Shown piece after piece: positions 8,401-17,394 of a stretch of 21,646 nt of DNA. Position numbers and translations under genes: made by a program. The stretch is from Gnetum montanum (lineage: Eukaryota > Streptophyta > Gnetopsida > Gnetales > Gnetaceae). Numbering within the stretch: position 1 is the first letter of the stretch; each line of letters opens with the position of its first letter. The notes under the pieces are model-generated. The model did no database searches. It was not told the origin of the DNA and saw nothing but the letters and a program-made list of their open reading frames with translations. The stretch covers positions 287,538-309,183 of the forward strand of contig MNCI01017751.1 of assembly GCA_015680685.1 (NCBI GenBank), read 5' to 3'.

Positions 8401-9730
8401 AATTTCCTAATGAGATACTTTTTGCAAAGGCAACAATGATCACAATATATGTAACCAACTTGTGGTACTAAAAATCTCTCATATTTACTCACTTAGAAGG
8501 TCCCTACTAAATGGGATAGGAAGAAAAAGTAATACTTCTTTCACCAACTTAAGCACTAAATGGAGATAAAAGGCGAGCTTTATAAGATCTACATGGATGG
8601 CTTGATGTGATGGTGCATGCTAGATGAAAATTAACTTAAAATTCTCGAAAATATACATAAGAGGCCTTATGGAGGTCAATACATAGGTAGAACAACAACC
8701 ATCAAAATCATCATGGAAGGATACTTTTGGCTCATAATCTTTAGGAATGCACATTGCTTTACAAACTCTTATGAGTAATATCAAAGAAATGAATGAATGA
8801 TTGTAAGGTTTGAGGATTCTCAACAATGGATCCAACCATTGGAATATTTTTATCTTTGCATAATTGATTTTATGGGCTTTATCACATGCATGTACAATGG
8901 AAAATCTTACATAATCAATATGGCAGAATATTACACGAAATGTGTAGAGGATATAATAGTAATGAATTATAGATACATAATCATAGTCATGATTACTTAA
9001 CAAAGTATGGTAAATAGGTTTGGTTTCCTTAGGAAAATTTTTTATGATAATAGAACTTACTTTATAAGTTTTACTTTTAGAAAATTAATGAGACACTTAG
9101 GGGTGGAACATAAACTAACATCATATTATTCCCAAGAAAATGGTCAAGAAAAAGTAATAGATAGAAAAAAAATACATGAATCCTTATTAGAACCATTAGT
9201 AGGTATAGGTGAGATTAGAGTAGAAAACCCATTGATGCCTTATGGACCTACCACTCTACTTGAAAACTCCCTATAGGCTTCTCTTCCTATGAGTTAGTGT
9301 ATAGAAAGATGCCAAGATTTCCCATACAAGAGAAATTATGTGCACTCAACATGGCTTGTGAGCTTGATCTCAACATCAATCTGGCATAAAAACAATGTTT
9401 AATAAACCTTAATATGCAAGAAGAAAATAGAGAAGTAGCTCTTATAATGAATGAAGACCACAAGGCATGCACCAAATAATGACACCATGCTAAGATATAG
9501 AAAGTGGATTTTGGAAATTGGAAATTGGAAATTTTTATTGCAATTTAGGACTTTCAACTAGGAGATAAGGTCCTTTATTGGAACACCATACATATACCTC
9601 AATAAATGAAATTCCAAACATTATGAAAAGGATTCTACAATATTCACTTTACTTTTCATTAAGGTGCCATGAAGATTTACCACCTTGATTACCTTGACAA
9701 GCTAATTTTGGTGAACATGAAATAGGTAAA
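8401..9730 (+). pseudogene. Integrase remnant (unit B pol)
   Basis: The zinc-binding region reads KRPYGGQYIGRTTTIKI near 8660-8710, with the second His replaced by Gln, then FWLIIFRNAHCF. The catalytic core is partly open: IIDFMGFI near 8865 keeps the first Asp; FYDNRTYFISFTFRKLMRHL near 9040-9095 keeps the second Asp; YYSQENGQEKV near 9125-9155 has Lys where the catalytic Glu should be. Downstream, SYELVYRKMPRFPIQEKLCA near 9285-9345, a DFQLGDKVLYWNT-like stretch near 9550-9585 and GFYNIHF near 9630 correspond to the C-terminal region and GPY/F-type module. Three tandem TTGGAAA units (9511-9531) interrupt this part. It is full length in layout but broken by stops, frameshifts and residue losses. 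Confidence 0.82.
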
Positions 9731-10412
9731 ATTATTCAGTGATTTTTGAGTAGTTAAGAACTTCACTAATAACTCAATACATGGCCAAGATTGCTTCATT
9801 TTTTATATCTTTATCTTTAAAGTTATTCATGTGGGAGATACCCATCTCACCTAACATCTTGTAAGAGCATGATTTTTTAACTTTTTGTTTTACAATTTCT
9901 TTACATTTTTTGAATTTTTCATATGTTTTCTATTTCTTATAATATTTCATTTTCTTTTATATTTTTATTTTCTTTGAGTTCGTTTACTTTTAAAATATTT
10001 AGTTGAATTTTGATTTTTTTTTGTTTTTCATTCATAATTATTGTCATTTATGTATACGCTAACTTTGTTATTTGGATGGTGTCCTATGCTATTAATATGA
10101 TTGGGTAAGTAGTTGTATAAAGTAATGAGATCATATCATCCATCCTTTCACTTTCTATAAATAAGAGATCTTCACCTTGAAAGTAGTTTGGTTCTTCTCA
10201 AATTAAAGCTAAAAGTAACTCATGATCTTTATGCCTTGGGGAAATGGGGATTGACCAAGAGAGAATGGAAAAGGATATGACATCATGGGGACTTGATTCT
10301 TTCTACTTCCTCTATGAGTCTTACTACTCCATGTGTTTATATCATTGCTCATATTTTAATTTTTATGGATGATGTTTTCATATAAGTTTTATCTTGTCAT
10401 GTCACTATAAAT
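9731..10412 (+). other. T-rich spacer after integrase
   Basis: No coding signal. From about 9865 to 10030 the plus strand is very T-rich, with runs such as TTTTTTTTGTTTTTC near 10014-10030. Athila-type elements commonly carry non-coding sequence between pol and a downstream ORF, and this fits that place in unit B. Confidence 0.45.
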
Positions 10413-10695
10413 ACATGTGACCTATGCTTGGAGATAGTCTTCTAGTAAGAAAAGCATACTCACGAAATTTATTAACTCATAAAAAAAATAATTCATAGAA
10501 TACCATTGGAAACACATGTTACCCATGCTTGAAGGTAAGCTACTTCTAAGAATCCCAAATATCTCTTGAAATAGTCTCATTATGTGACTGGAAAATTATG
10601 TTACCCAGGCTTGAAGGTACTACTTTGATAGGATTAGCATTGGTTATGAGGCTAGAAAGACATGTTAGCCATACTTGAAGACAACCTTCTAACTA
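10413..10695 (+). repeat. Four degenerate copies of an ACATGTTACCCATGCTTGAAG motif
   Basis: Copies begin at about 10413, 10514, 10596 and 10660 and share the pattern ACATGTTACCCATGCTTGAAG followed by a short AGxxACTTCTAA-like tail. Start spacing shortens from about 101 to 82 to 64 bases. They lie in the non-coding stretch between integrase and ORF3. The role is unknown. Confidence 0.6.
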
Positions 10696-10699
10696 ATAG

Positions 10700-11852
10700 T
10701 TAAGTTTCCTAAAAATACTTAAATATTCTAAGTAATTAATCAATTAATCAAATCTAATTTAATATTTTATTTTGTTAAGTAGTGATGTTTTCATATGGTT
10801 GTTGTGGTCCTATGTTTGTAAGTTTAGGATGAAGTAATGTAATGACATCAAAAAAGGTGTGGACTTGGTCTAAAACCCAGACAGATAGGGATGATAGTCA
10901 TTTTAATCACACTCAACACAAGGACCTATCCTAGACATGGTAAACCATCTCACATCCCTATCTCTACAATTCCTTCTTATTTGATTATTTACCTAATTGC
11001 TACATCTAATTGCTTGCCTAATAATTTTATTTAGTATAGTGTAGGATTTTGAAAATAATTGTTTTGTGGATGTGCCATGAAGAATAAATCAATATTCAAT
11101 ATCTAATGTACCTATGGACACATTATGAAGTGATTGTACAAGAGCATTAATGTTATGAGTATACTTCAGGGAGTATCCACTTATACAAATTTCGAACACC
11201 TAGTTTATCAACCACCTCCACATGCCCAATTGGCCTATAGTTCCTAATTTGAATGCATTCTTTGTTTCACTTAATCTTCTTATGAACATTATGTATCAAA
11301 ACATTTTTTAGATCATGAATGCTTTTGAACAAATATGAACCTTCACTTGAACCTTACAAATGTTGTCCACATATTTAGACCTTTTTTGTTGGCTTACAAT
11401 CAACTCTTGGATCATCTCAAAATTCATAAAAATTGGCCAAAAATTCAATGAAAAATGTTTAACTTACATCATGTCAATGCATTTCTATCGATGCAACTGA
11501 AAAATAATATATATACATGTAACACTTAGCTAATTTTATCTTTTTTGCTCAAACAAGAGGGGAGTTTTTCTTATTCTAAGAATGTAGGGCACTCTAAGCA
11601 TGATATCTACCAACTTGTGCATTTGATTTTAGCTATTTTCAATGCTATGAGCTCTCAAAGTTGAGCTTTACATCATTGGGATGCTTGGATGAATAATTTC
11701 AAAACTTTTTCAACAACCCATAATTAGTTGCAAAGTTAGTTAAGGATAAAAATGATTAAAATTAATAATGCTTTGCTATCATAAGATCTCAAAAAAATAA
11801 GAATGTGATCACTTAGGAGCATTAATGTCACATTTTTTGTGAGTTAAGCTAA
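10700..11852. other. Unassigned AT-rich stretch
   Basis: I find no coding frame or known motif on either strand. It contains an 11-base perfect inverted repeat, AGATAGGGATG at 10883-10893 and CATCCCTATCT at 10953-10963. It probably belongs to the pol-ORF3 spacer of unit B, but another element's insertion cannot be excluded. Confidence 0.4.
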
Positions 11853-13021
11853 CTAAAAGATGATCAAAGGATATTCACTCTTATATCCATGCTATTAAGG
11901 GCTAATAAATGGTCATTTATGTGATTGTGGATGACACAAAATAAGACATCCAAGTGGGTGGACCTTCATAGCCAAGGGATAAGTACCTAAGAGAATGATG
12001 AGGATAGTAATAATAGCAACATTGGAATTAGTGTACTAAATTCTCACTATAGGAATGGGATAGTCTTGAGAGAATGAGATGTCTTGACCCAAGGCAAGCC
12101 TAGAGGTCATACTAATAAAGGCTTGCCTAGGAGAATTCTAGATCAAAGAGATCTAGATTTCAATTCTTTAATAATCCAACTTTGGATCATTCTTGAAGTT
12201 CACGTTCTAGGAACTCAAGGCACAATTGCAGATATCCCTACTTTGGTCCATAATTTTCACCAATAGGAAATGATATCTTGGTAAAATGTAATAATTTTGG
12301 AATAATTGCAAAGGAAACATGATGATAAAAATCAAGGATATTATCATTTTCTGCTCAATGAAGGCCATAACCTAGGCATTATATTTTCGTAATGAAGGAG
12401 CAAAACTCATGGAGGTGCATAGGTAAAAAAGAAGTGGATGCAATGATGTTGTGACATTGATCAAAAAGAGTGAAATCCTTTAACAAAGGGAGAGAGAGTC
12501 TATTTCAAAATAGTAGCATACCACCTTAATCCAATGGTATGACTAAGTAAGGTGATGTCTTTCTTTGCTAACATGTGCATGACTCTTATAAAGAAGTTTC
12601 TAGTTAACCTACCCTATTTTATTTTCTTCAAATGAAAAGGAAAGGTAGAAACTTCCCTTTCCATGTTTAATTAGAAAACTTTACAAAAGAGGAGGGATCA
12701 TCTAATATGTAAATGATGTGCTTTGGAGGGCTTCAGTTACATCTTGGTAGAAAATGATGAAGTAGAGGTTACCTTTAAGGTTTCAAAAAGAGGAGGCATA
12801 ACCACCACTAGTCAAATTTATTGTAGATGTAGAGGAGCATCTAAGACAACCTAGAGAGTACTAGCAATAAGTGCATAGTTGTCGTAAGCTGCTAATCATC
12901 ATTCATCCATGAGCCACTTGAATGAGATTAGAAGAACCATCAACTAGCCTAGGACAACTTGGTTGATCTATTCTTAACAAAAAGAAGCCAAGCCAGTATT
13001 CAAACCAACCCTATCACTACT
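11853..13021 (+). pseudogene. ORF3 of unit B, N-terminal part (unknown protein)
   Basis: One reading frame keeps register from 11853 to the solo LTR at 13022 (about 389 codons), broken only by about 20 stops, mostly TAG and TAA. Readable pieces include TSKWVDLHSQGIST, LTQGKPRGHTNKGLPRRILD, VLGTQGTIADIPTLVHNFHQ, KGERVYFKIVAYHLNPMV and VMSFFANMCMTLIKKFLVNL. The longest stop-free piece is 12084-12266. It is neither Gag nor Pol and I do not recognise a domain. The SFFANMCM stretch faintly recalls the EFYAN-type motif of plant transposon-associated proteins, which is only a weak impression. There is no signal peptide or clear membrane segment. It lies after integrase, the place of the env-like ORF in Athila elements. 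It continues, one base out of frame, at 13909. Confidence 0.55.
13017..13021. other. Target site duplication, left copy
   Basis: CTACT directly before the solo LTR; the partner CTATT is at 13902-13906. Ty3/gypsy insertions make 5-bp duplications. Confidence 0.75.
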
Positions 13022-13757
13022 TGATGAGTAATGAGGTACCCCTATGCCCAACCATATGAATCATGAGCATTCATGTGCAATCTGGTAAAATTCCAAAGAT
13101 TGTGAACACTTACGCATAGTATTCTAGCCATCAAAATCCTAGTTAGAATGGTCATTGTCCTCTCAACCTTACTTGTGACATTCTAGAACGATGGTTAAGT
13201 GAGACTGAGGCATATGATTTTTATATGTTTTCTTTTATCTGTAATATCTAATTCTTCTAATATAGGGAGTAAAAGGCTAGATAATTTAAGATTCCACTAC
13301 GCTATCGCCTGACTACTCCTAGCATAAGCAGCTATTCCCACCCTCCGCATACATCTCAAGCATGTCCTAATCACTACTGGGTTGCCAGACGTTAAGCATC
13401 ACTGGGTTGCCAAGTATTAGACATATATTTGAGGTGGTCGTGCTTATGTGTTCTCATGGACTACAAAAGTATACAATAACTATAAAGCGATAACAAAAGC
13501 ATTAGGATTATTAAAGTATTAAAACATTAATGTTTAAGTAATCTAGTCCAAATGTTGGAAGGCATGTCTAGAAAGATCATCTTTATTTCCATTCACACCA
13601 ATGGACTTAGATACATTAGTGCTCGAATAAAGAGCTGTACACTCTTCAAACTCTGTCTACTGGCACTTGGAAAATAATCTAACTCCTTTGGAAACAAACT
13701 GCAAGAGCTTCACTACAACTTGAAAAAAAGGTGTCATACATGCAGTAGGTGCATGCA

Positions 13758-13765
13758 TATTTATA
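13758..13765 (-). promoter_or_regulatory. TATA box of the solo LTR
   Basis: The minus strand reads TATAAATA, about 137 bases from the LTR start at 13901 and just downstream of the CpG-rich U3 array. It corresponds to the TATA positions at 1837 and 19906. Confidence 0.6.
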
Positions 13766-13815
13766 GTAGAAATGGACTAAGTGTTGACAAGGCCACATAA
13801 ATGCTTGGAAAGATG

Positions 13816-13876
13816 CGTCGACAGGGTCACGTCGATGCGGCCGTGTTAACGAGGCTTTGTCGATGTGGCCCAATCG
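13816..13876 (-). promoter_or_regulatory. CpG-rich short-repeat array in U3
   Basis: Nine CpGs occur within 61 bases of an otherwise CpG-poor region, most inside repeated GTCGA/TCGAT/TCGAC cores spaced about 13-17 bases. The equivalent area of the LTR at 1741 shows the same spacing with some cores decayed to TTGA or TCAA. Position upstream of the TATA box suggests a repeated enhancer element; that role is inference. Confidence 0.4.
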
Positions 13877-13901
13877 ACACAGTGGACTGGATGCTTCATC
13901 A

Positions 13902-13906
13902 CTATT
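13902..13906. other. Target site duplication, right copy
   Basis: CTATT directly after the solo LTR, one transition away from CTACT at 13017-13021. Confidence 0.75.
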
Positions 13907-15492
13907 GAAATCTTAATATCCCTACTTGTGAAATAAGTGTCAGATATTTTGAGCTAATGTAGCCTTCTAAATAATAATATAAGAAGGAAAAGGTACTAGA
14001 ATGATGTAGTGATGGACTAGAATGATGAACTGTTAAAGGTTTGTATAGTACTAGCACTTGACTTTGCTACAATGGTAGACATCCAAATGTTTGTGGAACT
14101 AGATCAAGGGAAATGATAGTAACATAGCATGAGGTGTTGAAAAGACTAATGGGAGATAAACATATGATCTTGAAGACCTTTGACATTCCAAAAAATATTT
14201 TAGCAACTCAATGTAAGATGTTGGAGACAAGGGACAAGTTTCTAATCACTAAGACATAACTATGGAAGGCCACCAACTACAATCAATAGTTGGTGAATGA
14301 AATTGTACAACTTAGAGCTTTCTTGTATGACCCAATAATTCTTTGACCAAAGCTTATAAGGGATGAATCTTTTCAAGATCTTTAGAAAAATCAAAAGAAG
14401 ATCAAAGAAGAGAAGGAAAAGGTAAATAGGGATGTAGTTGTATTAGATGCAATACTACATAGTGCTAATAATAATCTTACCTAGCTATTCCAAGAGAATA
14501 AAGAATTGACCAAGAAGAATAAGAGATTGGTTAAGGTAGAGAAATAAATAGAATAATTTGAGGAATGCATTAAGTACCAGTAGGAGTAGTCGGTCAAAGT
14601 AAATTAGGATGTGAGAAGGTTAACCACTATGAATAGAAATATTTCAGTGAAGAAGATGTAAATAATCAAGTAGAAGTTGGTAATTGAGATCATCACCTAG
14701 AAAAATAAAATCCTAAAATATGAAAAAGTAAAAAATCACTATAGGAACTAGATTGGCATGCTAAAATACGTTAATAAAAAAGAGATCTAATTGGCCAAGA
14801 CAAAGATGGATAATATCCTCTAGCAATTTTAACAATAAGGCAACACATGGTAGTCCATCTTTGATGGACTCAATGCATACAATAAGATAGAAATATATAT
14901 GAAGAAGTTGCAAATTAAAGAGATAAAAAAAATAGATAGAGCTTGCTAACCTCTAATAGATAAACTGATAATGCTCATTTCTAGAAGATCAAGGTTAAAA
15001 TTAGAGAAGTAGATTATTAGTTCATACTTATTATATGAGTGTGAATTCAACTTCTAAAAGGAGTTAATGCAAAAATTGGAAGTAGCTAACACAGAGCTTG
15101 TAGTTCTCAAATCCAAATTTAAAGACGAGTGAGTAGTTACAAAAAACTTGACCAACAAGATGATAGACCACCAAACATTGAAAAACATAGTAGAAGCATT
15201 TGACATTAAATGTAAACAATTTGTTATTTGATTTATCAATTCCAAGGAGATGTTCCTTACTTTACATTATCCCTAGAATGTGCCTACAGCACTCTATCTA
15301 GGTCATGTGGGTGAGATAATAAATTATCCTCAAAGTAAGGAGAAGAAGATAAGGCACTACTAGACACATTAAAATAATGAGAAGAAGCAATAACAATAGT
15401 AGGGCAGCCATAATAACAAACAAGGAAGAAGGAGCAACTACATAAGTTACAGGAGCTATAACCTCCAAGAAAAACTAAGACATCTGCTTTAA
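13907..15492 (+). pseudogene. ORF3 of unit B, C-terminal coiled-coil part
   Basis: One frame holds from 13909 to a TAA at 15490-15492, about 528 codons with no net length shift but more than 30 in-frame stops (in 14164-15492 I count about 16 TAG, 11 TAA and 3 TGA before the end). The peptide is rich in Lys, Glu, Asn and Leu. Stretches such as LFQENKELTKKNKRLVKVEK and QKLEVANTELVVLKSKF have heptad spacing, so a long coiled coil is likely. The end is Asn/Arg/Ser-rich (GSHNNKQGRRSNY), possibly nucleic-acid binding. From 14895 it aligns with unit A at 3987-4566, so this tail is a family feature and not chance. No transmembrane segment or protease, RT or integrase motif is seen. Structural or Gag-accessory roles are possible, unproven. 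Confidence 0.6.
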
Positions 15493-15693
15493 AACCTTTT
15501 TCACACTTATTAGATAAGGCCTTTTTTGTAATGTGTCCTATTTTGTTGAGTCCAATTGTGATACTTGAATAGTTTTGTATGTCATGTAGTACTCAAGTCT
15601 TATTTAGTTAGTTAGTCAATTCTATACTTTCTCGATTTTGTAGACAATTCTTTTCTAATTTTGTTAACTTAAGGACAATTTGTTAGTTAGTTA
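15493..15693 (+). other. Shared 3' untranslated region of unit B
   Basis: Non-coding and aligned with 4567-4782 of unit A, including TGTCCTATTTTGTTGAGTC and TTAGTTAGTTAGTC. It links the end of ORF3 to the polypurine tract. Confidence 0.7.
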
Positions 15694-15701
15694 TGGGGGT
15701 A
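15694..15701 (+). other. Polypurine tract of unit B
   Basis: TGGGGGTA immediately before the LTR start TGATGAAC at 15702, matching unit A at 4783-4793. Confidence 0.65.
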
Positions 15702-16579
15702 TGATGAACTAATAAATCCATTTTTCACATCAAAACATATGTGTCATTGTAGCCTCATCATTGTATATGTGTTGACATTCCCTAAGATATGTCAATGTTG
15801 ATGCATTCTTCATAAGCTTATAAAAATAGATACATTAATTGTATTTATGACATCCTTTGATCATTCTAGTAGCTAGAATCTTGCAGTTTATTTTTAAAAA
15901 GGTTGCAATTTTTCCTCTAAGTGCCCAAAATATGGATTGAATGAATTGTACTGAGTTTTATTTGAGTGCATATTGTACCTAGATACATTTCCATGGAAAT
16001 AATAAAATCAAGCTTTGTTCCATCAATTTTTGCAATTGAATTAGCATTTTATTTTAGTTCTTTGTAGTTTAATTTAATTGTTTATTTACTTTTCATGTGA
16101 TTAAATAAATACTTTATTCCATTACACTTGGTTAATTTGCATGAGTTAAAGTGATTTCAAGCATAAACATTTTAATGCTTGGTAATCCTAGCAGTGAATC
16201 ACTAGGTACACCTAGTAGTAAATAACTTGGTAATCTGATAGCATTAGCACTTTTTTAGTATGTGTATGATAAATTGGGAACAGATAATCCATGCTTAGGA
16301 AAGGTTTAGTTTACCTTTGTCACTTAGACTAGGTAAATTAATATTTTATCATTCTAATAAAATGAAATTTATAATAATAAAATATAATCATATTTCTTAG
16401 TCACACTTAACCAGACAACTTGATCCCACAAAAGTATAAATTGGAAGACAATGACTGGCATTTTAACACTTGGTTTTCTAAGACATCTAGCTAGCTCTAA
16501 GTCCATAGAATTTCACTATATCATATGTGAACATTTATTATTCATATGATTGGACTTAGGGTTACTCTACCACTTATTA
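15702..16579 (+). repeat. 3' LTR of unit B
   Basis: 878 bases, beginning TGATGAAC and ending TTATTA, which is TCATCA with two C-to-T changes. It aligns throughout with 1741-2603 and with the reverse complement of 13022-13901; shared landmarks are CATTCTAGTAGCTAGAATC, AATAATAAAATCAAGCTTTG and GGAAGACAATGACTGGCA. Element D coding resumes at 16580, which confirms the end. Confidence 0.85.
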
Positions 16580-17290
16580 GTAATCATAACTCTTAAGGTA
16601 CGATTGGATGCATCAATCATTATGTAAAATGATCTTGACTAATGATGTACTTATAGAATGAAAGTATTTATAAGTTTTTTCTTAAACAAATCAAATGTCT
16701 TCTCTTAATTCCTCAAGTAGAATTAAGTATTCCTCCTTCTTGGTAAGTTTTATCAATAGCTTGAAAATTATCATTAAATCACCTATAGTACCCTATTTAT
16801 CCATTGAATAACCCTAAATCCTTCCTAATTAAAAATCTTTGAGTAATTCCATGGATGATCTTGATCTTTTTAGAATTAACCTTAATGCTTTTTTTAAAAT
16901 CCTTGTCCAAGAACTATACCCTTTTGAACCATGAGATGGCTCTTTTACTATTGAATTTTGGATTATATTTCATGCATCTTTTTAGTATCTATTCCAAGCA
17001 ATCCACTACTTGTTCATAATCTAGATTGTAGGGGAAGTCATCCATGAAGATTTTAACATCATTGCCAACTTTTTTTTGGAAGATGTTTAAGACAAGCATT
17101 TGAAAGTAGTAGGAGAATTACACAAGTTAAACAACATTTTTTATTGAAAAAAGTTCCCATAGGAACTAGTAAATATTATTTTGGTTTAGTCCTTAGATGT
17201 AATCTAGATTTGACTAAACACTATAACCATCTANCACTAAAGACATATTCAAGATATTCTAGTAATGTCCTTAATTTACTAGAATGGAGA
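16580..17290 (-). pseudogene. Reverse transcriptase and start of RNase H (element D)
   Basis: Read on the minus strand from about 17240 down. DGYSV is followed by TSKD, then IIFTSSYGNFF and FNLCNSPTTFK, the equivalent of the FGLCNAPATFQ motif. The catalytic motif KIFMDDF lies at 17048-17034, again the Athila form of YxDD. LEQILKRC-like sequence (with a stop) and NPKFNSKRAISWF follow. Near 16620-16600 the RNase H start FYIMIDASNRTL keeps the DAS motif. The frame reaches VMIT at 16580 and is taken up as LDDKK at 1740, beyond the inserted block. Stops and shifts occur throughout. An undetermined base (N) is at 17234, next to DGYS. Confidence 0.8.
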
Positions 17291-17307
17291 TTCAATTGAA
17301 TCTCCAT
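17284..17307. repeat. 24-base perfect palindrome flanked by 8-base direct repeats
   Basis: ATGGAGATTCAA and its exact inverted partner TTGAATCTCCAT meet without a loop. ACTAGAAT flanks it at 17278-17285 and 17309-17316, so the first repeat overlaps the palindrome by two bases. It lies near the N-terminal limit of D's RT homology. It could be a tiny fold-back insertion with a target duplication or a replication-slippage product. Confidence 0.6.
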
Positions 17308-17394
17308 CACTAGAATTAGCATAGGATGAATATTTAGCTCATAATCTATAGAAAACAAAAGGACAGTAAGCATGAGTAAGAGCATGAGTGGTAA

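Larger units (their letters stand above)
13022..13901 (-). repeat. Solo LTR inserted in ORF3 in reverse orientation
   Basis: The reverse complement aligns with all LTRs of the family in this window. It is 880 bases long with perfect inverted ends: TGATGA at 13022-13027 and TCATCA at 13896-13901. It is flanked by CTACT (13017-13021) and CTATT (13902-13906), a 5-bp target duplication differing by one C/T transition. No internal element sequence accompanies it, so it is a solo LTR left by recombination between the two LTRs of a former insertion. These ends set the LTR boundaries used for the other copies. It keeps a CpG-rich U3 array. Confidence 0.88.
1741..16579 (+). mobile_element. Composite Ty3/gypsy block (units A and B) nested in element D
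   Basis: The block is bounded by an LTR start at 1741 and an LTR end at 16579, with a third, truncated LTR at 4794-5070 inside. Order: LTR, gag, ORF3 tail, polypurine tract, LTR fragment, possible gag end, PR, RT, RNase H, integrase, spacer, ORF3 (holding a reverse solo LTR), polypurine tract, LTR. This looks like two family members sharing a middle LTR, with a deletion from inside that LTR into gag. The RT motif FMDDF, an Asp-tRNA-like primer site and an extra ORF between pol and the 3' LTR point to the Athila group (established knowledge of that lineage; the assignment is inference). A clear 5-bp target duplication is not visible: left flank aacta, right flank gtaat. Confidence 0.7.
456..17394 (-). 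mobile_element. Element D: old minus-strand Ty3/gypsy element, split by the block at 1741-16579
   Basis: Read on the minus strand, RT and the first RNase H motif run from about 17290 down to 16580. The remaining RNase H and the integrase run from 1740 down to 456. Together they give the normal Ty3/gypsy pol order RT, RNase H, integrase. Its left end is cut by the LTR at 1-455 and its right end by the LTR at 17395. No LTR, gag or protease of D was recognised. The coordinates span the whole interrupted element; only 456-1740 and 16580-17394 are D itself. Confidence 0.8.

Noticed and set aside
8620-9003. Minus-strand open frame of 127 codons
   Set aside because: It is antisense to the integrase remnant, whose plus-strand motifs (IDFMG, the GGQ zinc region) are recognisable.
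12084-12266. A separate 60-codon gene
   Set aside because: It is just the longest stop-free piece of the ORF3 frame, which continues on both sides in the same register.
14164-15492. Variant genetic code with TAA/TAG read as Gln
   Set aside because: TGA stops also occur in the frame, CAA/CAG are used as well, pol has frameshifts and lost catalytic residues, and non-coding LTR ends show the same C-to-T decay. Pseudogene decay explains it better.
1741-16579. A single simple insertion with a 5-bp target duplication
   Set aside because: The flanks aacta and gtaat do not match, and an extra truncated LTR lies inside. Tandem or recombined origin fits better.
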